A stretch of 15,649 bases of DNA from Pseudorhodobacter antarcticus (lineage in GTDB: Bacteria; Pseudomonadota; Alphaproteobacteria; Rhodobacterales; Rhodobacteraceae), in the NCBI GenBank assembly GCA_945897655.1, contig CAMDHB010000039.1, forward strand, positions 1-15,649, given 5' to 3'. The position numbers and the translations under genes were made by a program. Shown one piece after another: positions 1-6,326 of this stretch. Within the stretch, counting starts at the first letter, position 1; each line of letters begins with the position of its first letter. The notes beneath the pieces were generated by a model. That model searched no databases and was not told where the DNA came from. It saw only the letters and a program-made list of their open reading frames with translations.

Positions 1-378
1 CTTGCCTTCGCCCGCGATCACCTCGGTTGACGGGCCGATGATGATGGTGACGCCGGGTTGGGTGTCGGGGTTGCCTGCCTTGCCGATGGAATGGATGAGG
101 CCGTCGCGCAGGCCCACGTCGGCCTTGTAGATGCCGGAATGGTCAAGGATCAGGGCGTTGGTGATGACGGTATCGACGGCGCCGCCGCTGCGCGGGATCT
201 GGGATTGGCCCATGCCGTCGCGGATGACCTTACCGCCGCCGAACTTGACCTCCTCGCCATAGGTGGTCAGGTCGCGTTCAACCTCGATGATGATGTCGGT
301 GTCGCCCAGGCGCACGCGGTCGCCGGTGGTGGGGCCATACATGGCGGCATAGTCGGGGCGAGAGATGCGGGTGGGCAT
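1..378 (-). CDS. ureC: Urease alpha subunit UreC, N-terminal fragment (cut by window edge)
   Basis: This is the catalytic subunit of nickel urease, which hydrolyses urea to ammonia and carbamate in the cytoplasm. Only the first 126 codons are present, with no stop before the left edge. The visible part is the urease alpha N-terminal domain: it opens MPTRISRPDYAAMYGPTTGD and continues with DRVRLGDT and a GEEVKFGGGKVIRDGMGQSQ block, all typical of UreC. The nickel ligands, carbamylated lysine and active-site histidines lie beyond the window. The start at 378 follows a GGAG Shine-Dalgarno within the 12-base gap after the toxin stop codon. The gene is therefore in line with ureD, ureA and ureB but separated from ureB by a toxin-antitoxin pair. 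Identity is certain; completeness cannot be judged. Confidence 0.96.
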   Translation of the reverse strand, partial: MPTRISRPDYAAMYGPTTGDRVRLGDTDIIIEVERDLTTYGEEVKFGGGKVIRDGMGQSQIPRSGGAVDTVITNALILDHSGIYKADVGLRDGLIHSIGKAGNPDTQPGVTIIIGPSTEVIAGEGK

Positions 379-390
379 GGGCGGCTCCGT

Positions 391-786
391 TCAGGTCAGC
401 AGGGTGAAATTCTTGGACTTGGCGGCGGTCTTGTCAAAGGTCAGGGTGGTGGTGCAACCGGCGGCGCGGTTGAGGGCGGCGATGAGGTGGTCGGTGAAAT
501 CGGCGCGGCTGTCGGCATAGGCGGTCAGTGCCTCGGCCACGGCGGCGCGTTCGGCCACGATGAAGGAGGGATGGTCAATCAAGTTGGAAAGAAGGGTTAT
601 GACCTGATCCTTGCCCATCTTGAAGATGCCCCTGGCGACCCAAGCCACCTCGGCCACGACGGGGATGGCCACGGCCAGCGGTTGATCCGCCGCCGCGAGC
701 ATGGCCTTGGCCACATCGCCCTGATCGGGCGCGCTGGGTTCATCCAGCAGAAGGCGGATGACTATGTTGGTATCAACCCCGATCAT
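391..786 (-). CDS. VapC-like toxin, PIN-domain ribonuclease
   Basis: This 131-residue protein has the size and layout of a VapC-type PIN toxin, a metal-dependent endoribonuclease. The start MIGVDTNIVIRLLLDE is diagnostic. The expected acidic residues are visible: D5 (VDTN), E46 (VVAEVAWV), D96/D99 (ADFTDHLIAA) and D118 (TFDKTA). It overlaps the upstream antitoxin gene by 14 bases, the usual translational coupling of such pairs, and it stops 12 bases before ureC. Its start is set by the VDTN motif, with only a weak ribosome-binding site inside the antitoxin gene. The reading frame and acidic residues look intact, so an active toxin is plausible. In known VapC proteins the target is tRNA or rRNA; nothing here reveals this one's target. 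Confidence 0.9.
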   Translation of the reverse strand: MIGVDTNIVIRLLLDEPSAPDQGDVAKAMLAAADQPLAVAIPVVAEVAWVARGIFKMGKDQVITLLSNLIDHPSFIVAERAAVAEALTAYADSRADFTDHLIAALNRAAGCTTTLTFDKTAAKSKNFTLLT

Positions 787-1030
787 CGAGCCATCCGGTC
801 CCGTCGCGTAGACCCCGCACCATCGCCACGATTTCTTCGGTCGAATAGGGGCGGTCGGTCTTGATTAGGCCACGCAGGCTTTCGAGGCCCGCAGCCTTGC
901 GCATGACGATCCTTCCGTCGTCTTGCTTGACATATTCGACCTGATCCCCCGGACCCACGCCCAGTTCGGCGCGGATCTCGGCGGGAATGGTGGTTTGGCC
1001 CTTGGCGGTGATCTTGGAGAACTGGTTCAT
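773..1030 (-). CDS. AbrB/MazE/SpoVT-type antitoxin (VapB-like)
   Basis: This 85-residue protein carries an N-terminal swapped-hairpin AbrB domain (about residues 3-46): SKITAKGQTTIPAEIRAELG followed by VGPGDQVEYVKQDDGRIVM. The KGQTTIP(A)EIR signature is characteristic. The C-terminal half (about residues 47-85, including TEEIVAMVRGLRDG) would be the toxin-binding tail. Antitoxins of this type bind DNA as dimers upstream of their own gene and neutralise the PIN toxin. Its gene comes first, followed by the toxin with a 14-base overlap, the standard order. A 74-base gap separates it from ureB and contains repeated sequences suitable for autoregulation. The start ATG at 1030 sits directly after GGTAAGGA, giving a close but usable Shine-Dalgarno. 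Confidence 0.9.
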   Translation of the reverse strand: MNQFSKITAKGQTTIPAEIRAELGVGPGDQVEYVKQDDGRIVMRKAAGLESLRGLIKTDRPYSTEEIVAMVRGLRDGTGWLDDRG

Positions 1031-1056
1031 TCCTTACCCCTTTTGCATTCCTTACC
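1028..1056 (-). repeat. 11-base direct repeat ahead of the antitoxin gene; candidate operator
   Basis: On the minus strand the 11-mer GGTAAGGAATG occurs twice exactly (1046-1056 and 1028-1038), spaced 18 bases apart. The second copy includes the antitoxin Shine-Dalgarno and ATG. The first copy therefore also has a Shine-Dalgarno plus ATG, which opens a five-codon frame, ATG CAA AAG GGG TAA, ending just before the real start. A related TGTAAGGAGG lies further upstream (about 1083-1092). ACATTGT also occurs twice on the minus strand between about 1062 and 1096. An AbrB-type antitoxin could use such repeats as operators, but that role is inferred. Confidence 0.45.
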
Positions 1057-1104
1057 TTTGGACAATGTAATGCAAAACGGGCCTCCTTACAATGTTTTTG
1101 CGCC

Positions 1105-1410
1105 TTACAGTTTGCCCATGACCTTGGCGTTGAAGCCCTGGACGACGCGCAACCCGCCATAGGGTACAAGGTTCACCTCGCGGGATTGGCCGGGTTCAAA
1201 GCGGACGGCGGTGCCTGCGGCGATGTCAAGGCGGTGGCCGTGGGCGGCGGCGCGGTCAAAGGACAGGCCGGGGTTGGTTTCGGCGAAGTGGTAGTGGGAG
1301 CCCACCTGAATGGGCCGGTCGCCGGTGTTGGCAACCATCAGGGTGATTTGGGTTTTGTCGGCATTGAGGGTGATGTCACCCTCGGCCGTCAGAATCTCGC
1401 CGGGGATCAT
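1105..1410 (-). CDS. ureB: Urease beta subunit UreB
   Basis: This 101-residue protein is a full-length urease beta subunit, a structural part of the (UreA-UreB-UreC)3 enzyme. Recognisable blocks are MIPGEILTAEGDI at the start, VGSHYHFAETN (about residues 37-47), HRLDIAAGTAVRFEPGQSRE, and the end block YGGLRVVQGFNAKVMGKL. Its ATG overlaps the stop codon of the small upstream gene as ATGA (1407-1410), indicating translational coupling. It ends with TAA, then a 74-base spacer leads to the antitoxin gene instead of directly to ureC as in most urease operons. In many bacteria beta and gamma subunits are fused; here they are separate. Confidence 0.97.
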   Translation of the reverse strand: MIPGEILTAEGDITLNADKTQITLMVANTGDRPIQVGSHYHFAETNPGLSFDRAAAHGHRLDIAAGTAVRFEPGQSREVNLVPYGGLRVVQGFNAKVMGKL

Positions 1411-1586
1411 TTGCGCGCACCAAGCCGGTAGGCGACAAAACCCAGCGCCGCAAGGATGAGGGCTGCGTGGTCGGGGTTCGTGGCGACGTGGTTCACAAGG
1501 TCCGCGACTGTCAGCCCGTCATGGCCCCACGGATGGGCGAGGGCGGCGGTGGGGGTCAGCAGGGCCAGTGGGATAAGGTATTTCAT
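1407..1586 (-). CDS. Small exported or membrane-anchored protein inside the urease operon
   Basis: This 59-codon frame lies exactly between ureA and ureB. It starts with ATG at 1586, nine bases after the ureA stop, and its TGA overlaps the ureB ATG. The protein begins MKYLIPLALLTPTAALA, a convincing signal peptide with AxA-type cleavage near residue 17. The next segment is HPWGHDGLTVADLVNHV, with histidines at 18, 22, 33 and 40. A hydrophobic stretch follows (ALILAALGFVAYRL, about residues 42-55) and the tail is basic (GARK). The likely product is a periplasm-facing peptide held by a C-terminal membrane helix. A role in nickel or urea entry is only a guess from its position and histidines. 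I do not recognise a named family; the tight overlaps argue it is a real gene. Confidence 0.75.
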   Translation of the reverse strand: MKYLIPLALLTPTAALAHPWGHDGLTVADLVNHVATNPDHAALILAALGFVAYRLGARK

Positions 1587-1595
1587 ATCAGCCTC

Positions 1596-1898
1596 TTAGC
1601 GGATGGGGTGGTGGACGGTCACCAGTTTGGTGCCATCGGGAAAGGTCGCCTCGACCTGGACGGAATGGATCATCTCGGGGATGCCCGCCATGCATTGATC
1701 GGCGGTGATGACATGAGCGCCCGCCTGCATCAGGTCTGACACCATGCGGCCATCCCGCGCGCCTTCGACGACGAAATCGGTGATGAGGGCAATCGCCTCG
1801 GGGTGGTTCAGTTTGACGCCGCGGGCAAGGCGGCCGCGGGCGACCATGGCGGCCAGGCTGATCAGCAGTTTGTCTTTTTCACGGGGGGTCAGGTTCAT
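1596..1898 (-). CDS. ureA: Urease gamma subunit UreA
   Basis: This 100-residue protein is the smallest structural subunit of urease. It opens MNLTPREKDKLLISLAAMVA, continues RRLARG-like (GRLARGVKLNHPEAIALI) and ends TFPDGTKLVTVHHPIR, all standard for UreA. The frame extends upstream of 1898, but the start there is favoured because the protein then begins exactly as the family does and its ATG overlaps the ureD stop as ATGA (1895-1898). The downstream small gene begins after nine bases. The order ureD-ureA and the four-base overlaps point to one tightly coupled transcript. Confidence 0.97.
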   Translation of the reverse strand: MNLTPREKDKLLISLAAMVARGRLARGVKLNHPEAIALITDFVVEGARDGRMVSDLMQAGAHVITADQCMAGIPEMIHSVQVEATFPDGTKLVTVHHPIR

Positions 1899-2716
1899 GA
1901 GGGGGCTCCGGTCTGCCAGACGCGCGGAAGGGGGCGGCCGGACAGGATGTGCAGGATTTGGGCGAGGGTTTGTTTCAGGGACCAGCCGTCGCGGGCGGTC
2001 AGGCGGACCACGCATTTGCCGTCCCAACCCGAGACGGCGATATGGGGTAGGGCGGCGCGGAGGGGGCCCACGGCGTCTTCGGCGCCTTGGGCGACAAGGC
2101 AGACGACGGCCAGGGCGCGGGCATCGCCCAGAAGGGCGGGCGAGGGCGAGGTCAGGATATCGGGTGTCAGATGCAGGGTTTCGGCCCAGACCGGGCGGCC
2201 GTTGCGGCGGATGATGCGGTGGTCGCGCAGATGGGCGTGGGTGACAACCTCACCCATTGCATGGCGGCCCAGGATGATGGTTTCGGCCAGCAGGCATTCG
2301 GCACCTGTGCCAAGGTCAATCTCGGTCCGCCGCGAGAGGTTGGAGGATTGGTAGAGGATGGTTTCCTGCGGCATCCAGTCCAGCCTGCCACCGGCCAGAA
2401 CTGTGGCGGTTACGCTGACTTCGGCCGGGTCGCGGCGGGCGGCATAGGCGCGTTCGGAGGTTTGGGTGGTGGCCAGAACGCGGGCCCCTTCGCCAACATG
2501 CAGGCCAAAGGACAGGGTATCGCCATCGGTCAGGCCGCCAGAGGTGTTGAGGAACACGGCCTCGGGCACGGGGCCTGCCGTGCGCGGCAGCATGACCTTG
2601 GCAGACCCGGACTGGTGCAGATCGACCAGCCGCACGGCACCCCGTAAGCAGGCAAAACTGGCCAGTGCGTGGCCACGGCTGCGCTGCAGGATTGGCAGAT
2701 GTGAACCGTCCAGCAT
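1895..2716 (-). CDS. ureD: Urease accessory protein UreD
   Basis: This 273-residue protein is UreD (UreH), a scaffold that binds apo-urease and with UreF and UreG delivers nickel to the UreC active site. Typical blocks are the segment from VFLNTSGGLTDGDTLSFGLH through ARVLATTQTSERAYA (about residues 55-92) and the WMPQETILYQSS block. The start at 2716 is chosen over upstream ATGs because GGGGAG lies five bases ahead of it and the family aligns from this point. It is the first gene of the operon, divergent from the membrane-protein gene at 2900. UreE, UreF and UreG are not in the window and probably lie beyond ureC. Confidence 0.95.
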   Translation of the reverse strand: MLDGSHLPILQRSRGHALASFACLRGAVRLVDLHQSGSAKVMLPRTAGPVPEAVFLNTSGGLTDGDTLSFGLHVGEGARVLATTQTSERAYAARRDPAEVSVTATVLAGGRLDWMPQETILYQSSNLSRRTEIDLGTGAECLLAETIILGRHAMGEVVTHAHLRDHRIIRRNGRPVWAETLHLTPDILTSPSPALLGDARALAVVCLVAQGAEDAVGPLRAALPHIAVSGWDGKCVVRLTARDGWSLKQTLAQILHILSGRPLPRVWQTGAPS

Positions 2717-2899
2717 GGATTCTCCCCTGAGGTCAGCTTTGGAAAGCGGCGTCGGGTTGCAAGGGTGTGCTTGGTCAAGGGGCGTTTTGGCGGCCCGGTG
2801 GGACGGGTTTGCGCGAAAATGCGGCATGGTGCCCAATTTGTGTGCGGTATGTGGAAGGCGGGCATCCTAACCATTTGGTCACACCTGACACGTAGCCTG
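2717..2899. other. Divergent intergenic region between ureD and the MprF-like gene
   Basis: This 183-base segment must contain the promoters for ureD (leftward) and for the membrane-protein gene (rightward). The only clear element is the ureD Shine-Dalgarno GGGGAG immediately upstream of 2716. On the minus strand CTTGACC (about 2772-2778) resembles a -35 box, but no good -10 follows. A GG-N10-GC arrangement at about 2820-2835 is too degenerate to call a sigma-54 site. No small ORF with coding character is evident. Confidence 0.4.
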
Positions 2900-4804
2900 A
2901 TGGAAAGCGGAGGATGGGCCCTGCAGGTGCGATGGACAGACAACAGCCGTGTGATGGTGCGCGCCGTCATGATTTGCGCGGTGCTGACGGCATCGGCGGT
3001 GTTCATGGCGCACCGGTTGCAGGGCTTTGGCTGGGATGCGGCCTGGAGCGGTGTGACGGGGCTGCCTGCGGGGCAGATCGGGCTGGCGTTGTTCGCCGTG
3101 GGCCTGGCCTTTGTGGCCGTGGCGGGGCAGGAGCGGGCGGTGCTGGCGCATCTGGCCCTGACCGTCGCGCCGGGGGCGGGCGGTCGGGCGGCGATGGCTG
3201 CGGCGGCGGTGTCGCAGACGGTGGGGTTTGGGCCGGTGGTGGGGGCCATTGTGCGGCAGAGGTTGGTGCCGGGGCTGACTATGGGGCAGTCTTTTGCGAT
3301 ATCGGCCTGCATCACGGTGGGGTTTTTCGCGGGAATTTGCCTGCTGGCGCTGGCCGGATTTGCGGTGATGCCGGGTCACGATCTGGCCCGCGGCCTGCTG
3401 GCGGTGGCTGTGCTGGGTCTGGTGGGGGCAGCGGTCATGGGCGGCCCCACGGTCATGGGGTTTCGCAAGCCCAACCTGTTTGTGATGGTACGTTTTCTGG
3501 GCTGGTTGGCGGTGGACCTGACGGCGCTGGTGGCGGTGTTGTGGCTGGTGCTGCCGGGCGGGACGGCGTTTTTGGACCTGTTGCCGGTGTTCCTGATCGC
3601 GCTGGGGATTGGCGTCGCCTCGGGCAGTCCGGGCGGGGTTGGGCCGTTCGAGGCGACGTTGGTGGCTTTTCTGCCGCAGGTCGGGGCGACTGATCTGGTG
3701 GCGGGGATCATTGCTTTTCGGGTGCTGGGCTATGTGGTGCCTGCGCTCTGCGGGGCGGTTTGGGCGCTGATCGGGCCTTGGCGGGCGGAGATGGCGCCGC
3801 AAGCCTTGGTCGAGCATCGGCAGGTGCCGCAGACGGTTCTGCGCAAGCTGCCGGGGGCTGAGGCGCAATTGGTGCGGCAAGGGCAGTTGACGCTGCTGGC
3901 GGGGGAAGGTGGGTATTTGTGGCTGAGTGGCACGTTGGCCCATACGCGGGTGCTGCTGGGGCCGGTTCTGACGGGGGGGCGGGTGGACGCCCGGCGGGCG
4001 GTGGAGCGGTTGGCGCGGGCTGAGGCGCGGGTTCCGTTGCTGTACAAGATTGATGCGCGGATGGCGGTGCTGGTGCGTGGGCAGGGCTATGCCGTGATTC
4101 CGGTGGCGCGGGAGGCGGTGCTGGAGCCTGCCGGGTTCACCGTGGCGGGGCCGGAGCGGGCGCGGTTGCGGCGTAAGGTGGCCCATGCCCAGAAGGCGGG
4201 CGTGGTGGTCAGTGCGGGGGTGATGCCAAGCCTGATCGAGATGCAGGATGTGGTGTCCGACTGGGTAGAGGTTCATGGGCCCGAGCGCGGCTTTTCGATG
4301 GGGCGGTGGGAGGCGGAGTATGTGGCCGAGCAGCAGGTGATCTGTGCCCGGTCGAAAGTGGGGGTGTTGCTGGCCTTTATCACCCTGCATGCGGGCGAGG
4401 CGGAATGGGTGCTGGACCTGGTGCGTGTGCGCCCGGGTGCGCCGGATGGGACGACCTATGCGATGGTATGCTGCGCGTTGGAGGCGGCGCGGGCGCAGGG
4501 GGTGGCGCGGCTGTCACTGGCTGCGGTGCCGAAGTTCGGGCAGAAGGGCGTGCTGGCCCATCTGCTGCGCAGTTTGGCGGGGCGGCGGGCGGGGCTGGAT
4601 CAGTTCAAGTCCGCCTTCGCGCCGAAATGGGAAACGCGCTATGCTGCGGCGCCGGGTTGGATGACGTTGGCGTTGGGCGGGGTGGAGGTGGCTTTTGCCA
4701 TTCTGCGGCCCGGAAAGCTGGGCGGTGCTGGCCGGGCGCGGTGGGTTGTTCATCAGGGGGGCAAGGCTGCAAAGGCGGCGCGTCCCGCAAAACGCGCGGC
4801 GTGA
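2900..4804 (+). CDS. MprF/LpiA-like membrane protein with C-terminal phosphatidylglycerol lysyltransferase (DUF2156) domain
   Basis: This protein of about 634 residues has two parts. The N-terminal half (to about residue 310) is a polytopic membrane domain of the MprF/UPF0104 type, with a conserved GSPGGVGPFEA element near residues 242-252. The C-terminal half is a cytosolic DUF2156 domain, with LDLVRVRPGAPDGTTYAMV and, near the end, FKSAFAPKWETRYAA, which matches the K-F-x-P-x-W-E-x-R-Y hallmark. MprF/LpiA proteins transfer an amino acid from aminoacyl-tRNA to phosphatidylglycerol and flip the product, lowering negative charge at the membrane; substrate is not predictable here. It is shorter than the roughly 850 residues of MprF from Gram-positives. 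The start is uncertain: ATG 2900 lacks a good Shine-Dalgarno, while GTG 2927 and ATG 2954 are alternatives. It is convergent with the ROK gene, seven bases away. Confidence 0.82.
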   Translation: MESGGWALQVRWTDNSRVMVRAVMICAVLTASAVFMAHRLQGFGWDAAWSGVTGLPAGQIGLALFAVGLAFVAVAGQERAVLAHLALTVAPGAGGRAAMAAAAVSQTVGFGPVVGAIVRQRLVPGLTMGQSFAISACITVGFFAGICLLALAGFAVMPGHDLARGLLAVAVLGLVGAAVMGGPTVMGFRKPNLFVMVRFLGWLAVDLTALVAVLWLVLPGGTAFLDLLPVFLIALGIGVASGSPGGVGPFEATLVAFLPQVGATDLVAGIIAFRVLGYVVPALCGAVWALIGPWRAEMAPQALVEHRQVPQTVLRKLPGAEAQLVRQGQLTLLAGEGGYLWLSGTLAHTRVLLGPVLTGGRVDARRAVERLARAEARVPLLYKIDARMAVLVRGQGYAVIPVAREAVLEPAGFTVAGPERARLRRKVAHAQKAGVVVSAGVMPSLIEMQDVVSDWVEVHGPERGFSMGRWEAEYVAEQQVICARSKVGVLLAFITLHAGEAEWVLDLVRVRPGAPDGTTYAMVCCALEAARAQGVARLSLAAVPKFGQKGVLAHLLRSLAGRRAGLDQFKSAFAPKWETRYAAAPGWMTLALGGVEVAFAILRPGKLGGAGRARWVVHQGGKAAKAARPAKRAA

Positions 4805-4811
4805 CAGAGGA

Positions 4812-6113
4812 TCAGGCGTCGGAGTGGGTGGAGACAAGCTTGCGCTCGGCCCGGGTCAGGCCGGTGAGGATGCGTTCAGACAGGACGTTCAGCGCCAAGG
4901 CGGCGGCACCCTGGGCCCAAAGCATGTCGCCCCAGGCGTGAATTTCGACCGGGGGGCAGGGGCGGCCGGAGTTGATGACGAGATCGGCCATCTCGGACAG
5001 GGTTTCTTCGGCGTAAAGGTAGTCATAGCGCATGCGTTCGCCCGACAGGATGATCAGCGCGGGGTCAAAGAGGTTGACGACATTGGCCAGACCCAGCGCC
5101 AGATAGCGCCCGGCGCGGCGAAAGATGGCCCGGGCGGTGGTGTTCCCCTCGCGTGCGCTTTGGAACAGGGTTTCCAAAAGGACGGGAACCGAAGGGGTCA
5201 GGCGGCTGTTGAGGTTGAGGGCTGTGACAGCCTCTCGCGCAAGGGCGTAGTCGGCCACATACGCCTCCAGACAGCCGCGCTGGCCGCAGCGGCACAGGGC
5301 GCCGTCGAGTTGCACCTTGGTATGGCCCAGTTCCATCCCCAGACGCTGCGCGCCGCGGTAGATGTGATGGTTCATCACAAAGCCCATGCCCAGACCGTGT
5401 TCGATGGTGACCACGGCAAAATCGGGGCGGCTGCGTCCAGTGCCAAACCACAATTCGGCGAGGGCAACGAGATTGGCGTCATTGTCGATGGCGACGGGCA
5501 GGCCAATGCGGGATTGCAGGGCGGCGGCGAAGGGCAGGTTGCGGTCGGTGAGCACCGAGGACCAGAGGACCATGCCCTGCACATGATCGACAAAGCCGGG
5601 CAGGCCGATGCCGATGCCGGACAGGTCACGGCGGGAAAGACCGGCCTTCAGGCAGACGCGGTCCAGCAGACGTTCGACGGCGTCCAGCATTTCGGGCAGG
5701 GAACTGGCCTGGGTGTCGCGGCTGATCGAATCCTCGGCCAGCATGCGGCCGGCAAAATCGGTGATGACGGCGGTGTGTTCGCGGTCTGACAGTTTCATGC
5801 CCGCCACGCGGTGCGCCCGGCCGCAGACCCCCATCGCCACGGCCGGGCGGCCCCGGCCAAGATCGCTTTCGCGGGGCAGGGTGACCTCTTCGATCAGGCC
5901 CTCGTCCAGCAGTTCGGAAGAGATGGCGGTGACGGAGGCGGGGCTCACGCCAAGGTCCTTGGCGACCTGGGCGCGGGAAATCAGGCCAAGGGCGCGGACG
6001 CGGTCAAACACCTGCTGCCGCATGGGGCGCAGCGAATCAGTCAGGGGCGCGATCAACGGGCCGCAGCCGGAATGCGCGAACTGAGGGGAACCGGGAAGCT
6101 GCAAAACCCGCAT
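4812..6113 (-). CDS. ROK-family transcriptional regulator, probable repressor of the xyl genes
   Basis: This 433-residue protein joins an N-terminal winged helix-turn-helix (about residues 34-85; ISRAQVAKDLGVSPASVTAI is the helix-turn-helix) to a ROK domain. ROK features are DNDAN (210-214), ELGH (261-264) and the zinc motif CRCGQRGCLE (274-283). The phosphate-binding DxGxT of ROK kinases is replaced by SDREHT (109-114), as expected for a regulator rather than a sugar kinase. The start at 6113 is supported by GGAGAG seven bases upstream. It is transcribed divergently from xylF across 213 bases, the classic place for a local repressor that releases DNA on binding a sugar. Xylose as inducer is inferred from its neighbours. 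Confidence 0.9.
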   Translation of the reverse strand: MRVLQLPGSPQFAHSGCGPLIAPLTDSLRPMRQQVFDRVRALGLISRAQVAKDLGVSPASVTAISSELLDEGLIEEVTLPRESDLGRGRPAVAMGVCGRAHRVAGMKLSDREHTAVITDFAGRMLAEDSISRDTQASSLPEMLDAVERLLDRVCLKAGLSRRDLSGIGIGLPGFVDHVQGMVLWSSVLTDRNLPFAAALQSRIGLPVAIDNDANLVALAELWFGTGRSRPDFAVVTIEHGLGMGFVMNHHIYRGAQRLGMELGHTKVQLDGALCRCGQRGCLEAYVADYALAREAVTALNLNSRLTPSVPVLLETLFQSAREGNTTARAIFRRAGRYLALGLANVVNLFDPALIILSGERMRYDYLYAEETLSEMADLVINSGRPCPPVEIHAWGDMLWAQGAAALALNVLSERILTGLTRAERKLVSTHSDA

Positions 6114-6127
6114 TTATTCACTCTCCG

Positions 6128-6152
6128 AAGGAAAAAACGGGGGATTTTCCTT
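6128..6152. promoter_or_regulatory. Perfect 8-base inverted repeat in the leader of the ROK gene
   Basis: AAGGAAAA (6128-6135) and TTTTCCTT (6145-6152) form a perfect inverted repeat around a nine-base spacer, 15 bases upstream of the regulator ATG. It could be an autoregulatory operator or an RNA hairpin in the 5' leader. Its function is not shown by sequence alone. Confidence 0.35.
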
Positions 6153-6227
6153 ATTTCAGACCTTTTGCTGCGATGCGGCAGAGAATTCTGCGCTTGTGGC
6201 AACTTTTCTTAACATGCGTCATCACTT

Positions 6228-6249
6228 TTATTTTGACAACTGAATTTAA
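6228..6249. promoter_or_regulatory. Candidate ROK operator overlapping divergent -35 elements
   Basis: TTATTTT (6228-6234), an eight-base spacer and AATTTAA (6243-6249) form an imperfect dyad (5 of 7 positions) with the layout of Mlc/NagC-type ROK operators, which are AT-rich half sites of the TTATTTT/AAAATAA kind. The site contains TTGACA (6233-6238), a perfect -35 hexamer toward xylF. On the other strand TTGTCA (6240-6235) could be a -35 toward the regulator, with CATGTT 17 bases on. The -10 toward xylF is weak. The operator role is inferred from position and similarity. Confidence 0.4.
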
Positions 6250-6289
6250 TCGCGGCACATCGGAAACTGGTCTGGCAAATCTGTCGGAC

Positions 6290-6306
6290 TGGTCATACGC
6301 TGACCA
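6290..6306. promoter_or_regulatory. Inverted repeat TGGTCA-N5-TGACCA just upstream of xylF
   Basis: This perfect six-base dyad with a five-base spacer lies 20 bases ahead of the xylF ATG and just upstream of its ribosome-binding site. It may be a second protein-binding site or a small hairpin in the mRNA leader near the translation start. The strong Shine-Dalgarno AGGGAGGA follows at 6315-6322. No factor can be assigned. Confidence 0.35.
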
Positions 6307-6326
6307 CATCCATTAGGGAGGATATA

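Noticed and set aside
58..864. A 268-codon plus-strand frame spanning ureC and the toxin gene
   Set aside because: It is a glycine- and alanine-rich shadow crossing gene boundaries of two well-supported minus-strand genes.
2820..2835. A GG-N10-GC arrangement upstream of ureD resembling a sigma-54 promoter
   Set aside because: Only the GG and GC dinucleotides match; the flanking TGGCAC and TTGC(A/T) bases do not, and such matches are frequent in GC-rich DNA.
2879..4390. A 503-codon open frame on the minus strand opposite the MprF-like gene
   Set aside because: Its product is dominated by R, H, P and Q with no domain-like character, as expected from reading a G-rich coding strand backwards; the plus-strand frame has clear membrane helices and DUF2156 motifs.
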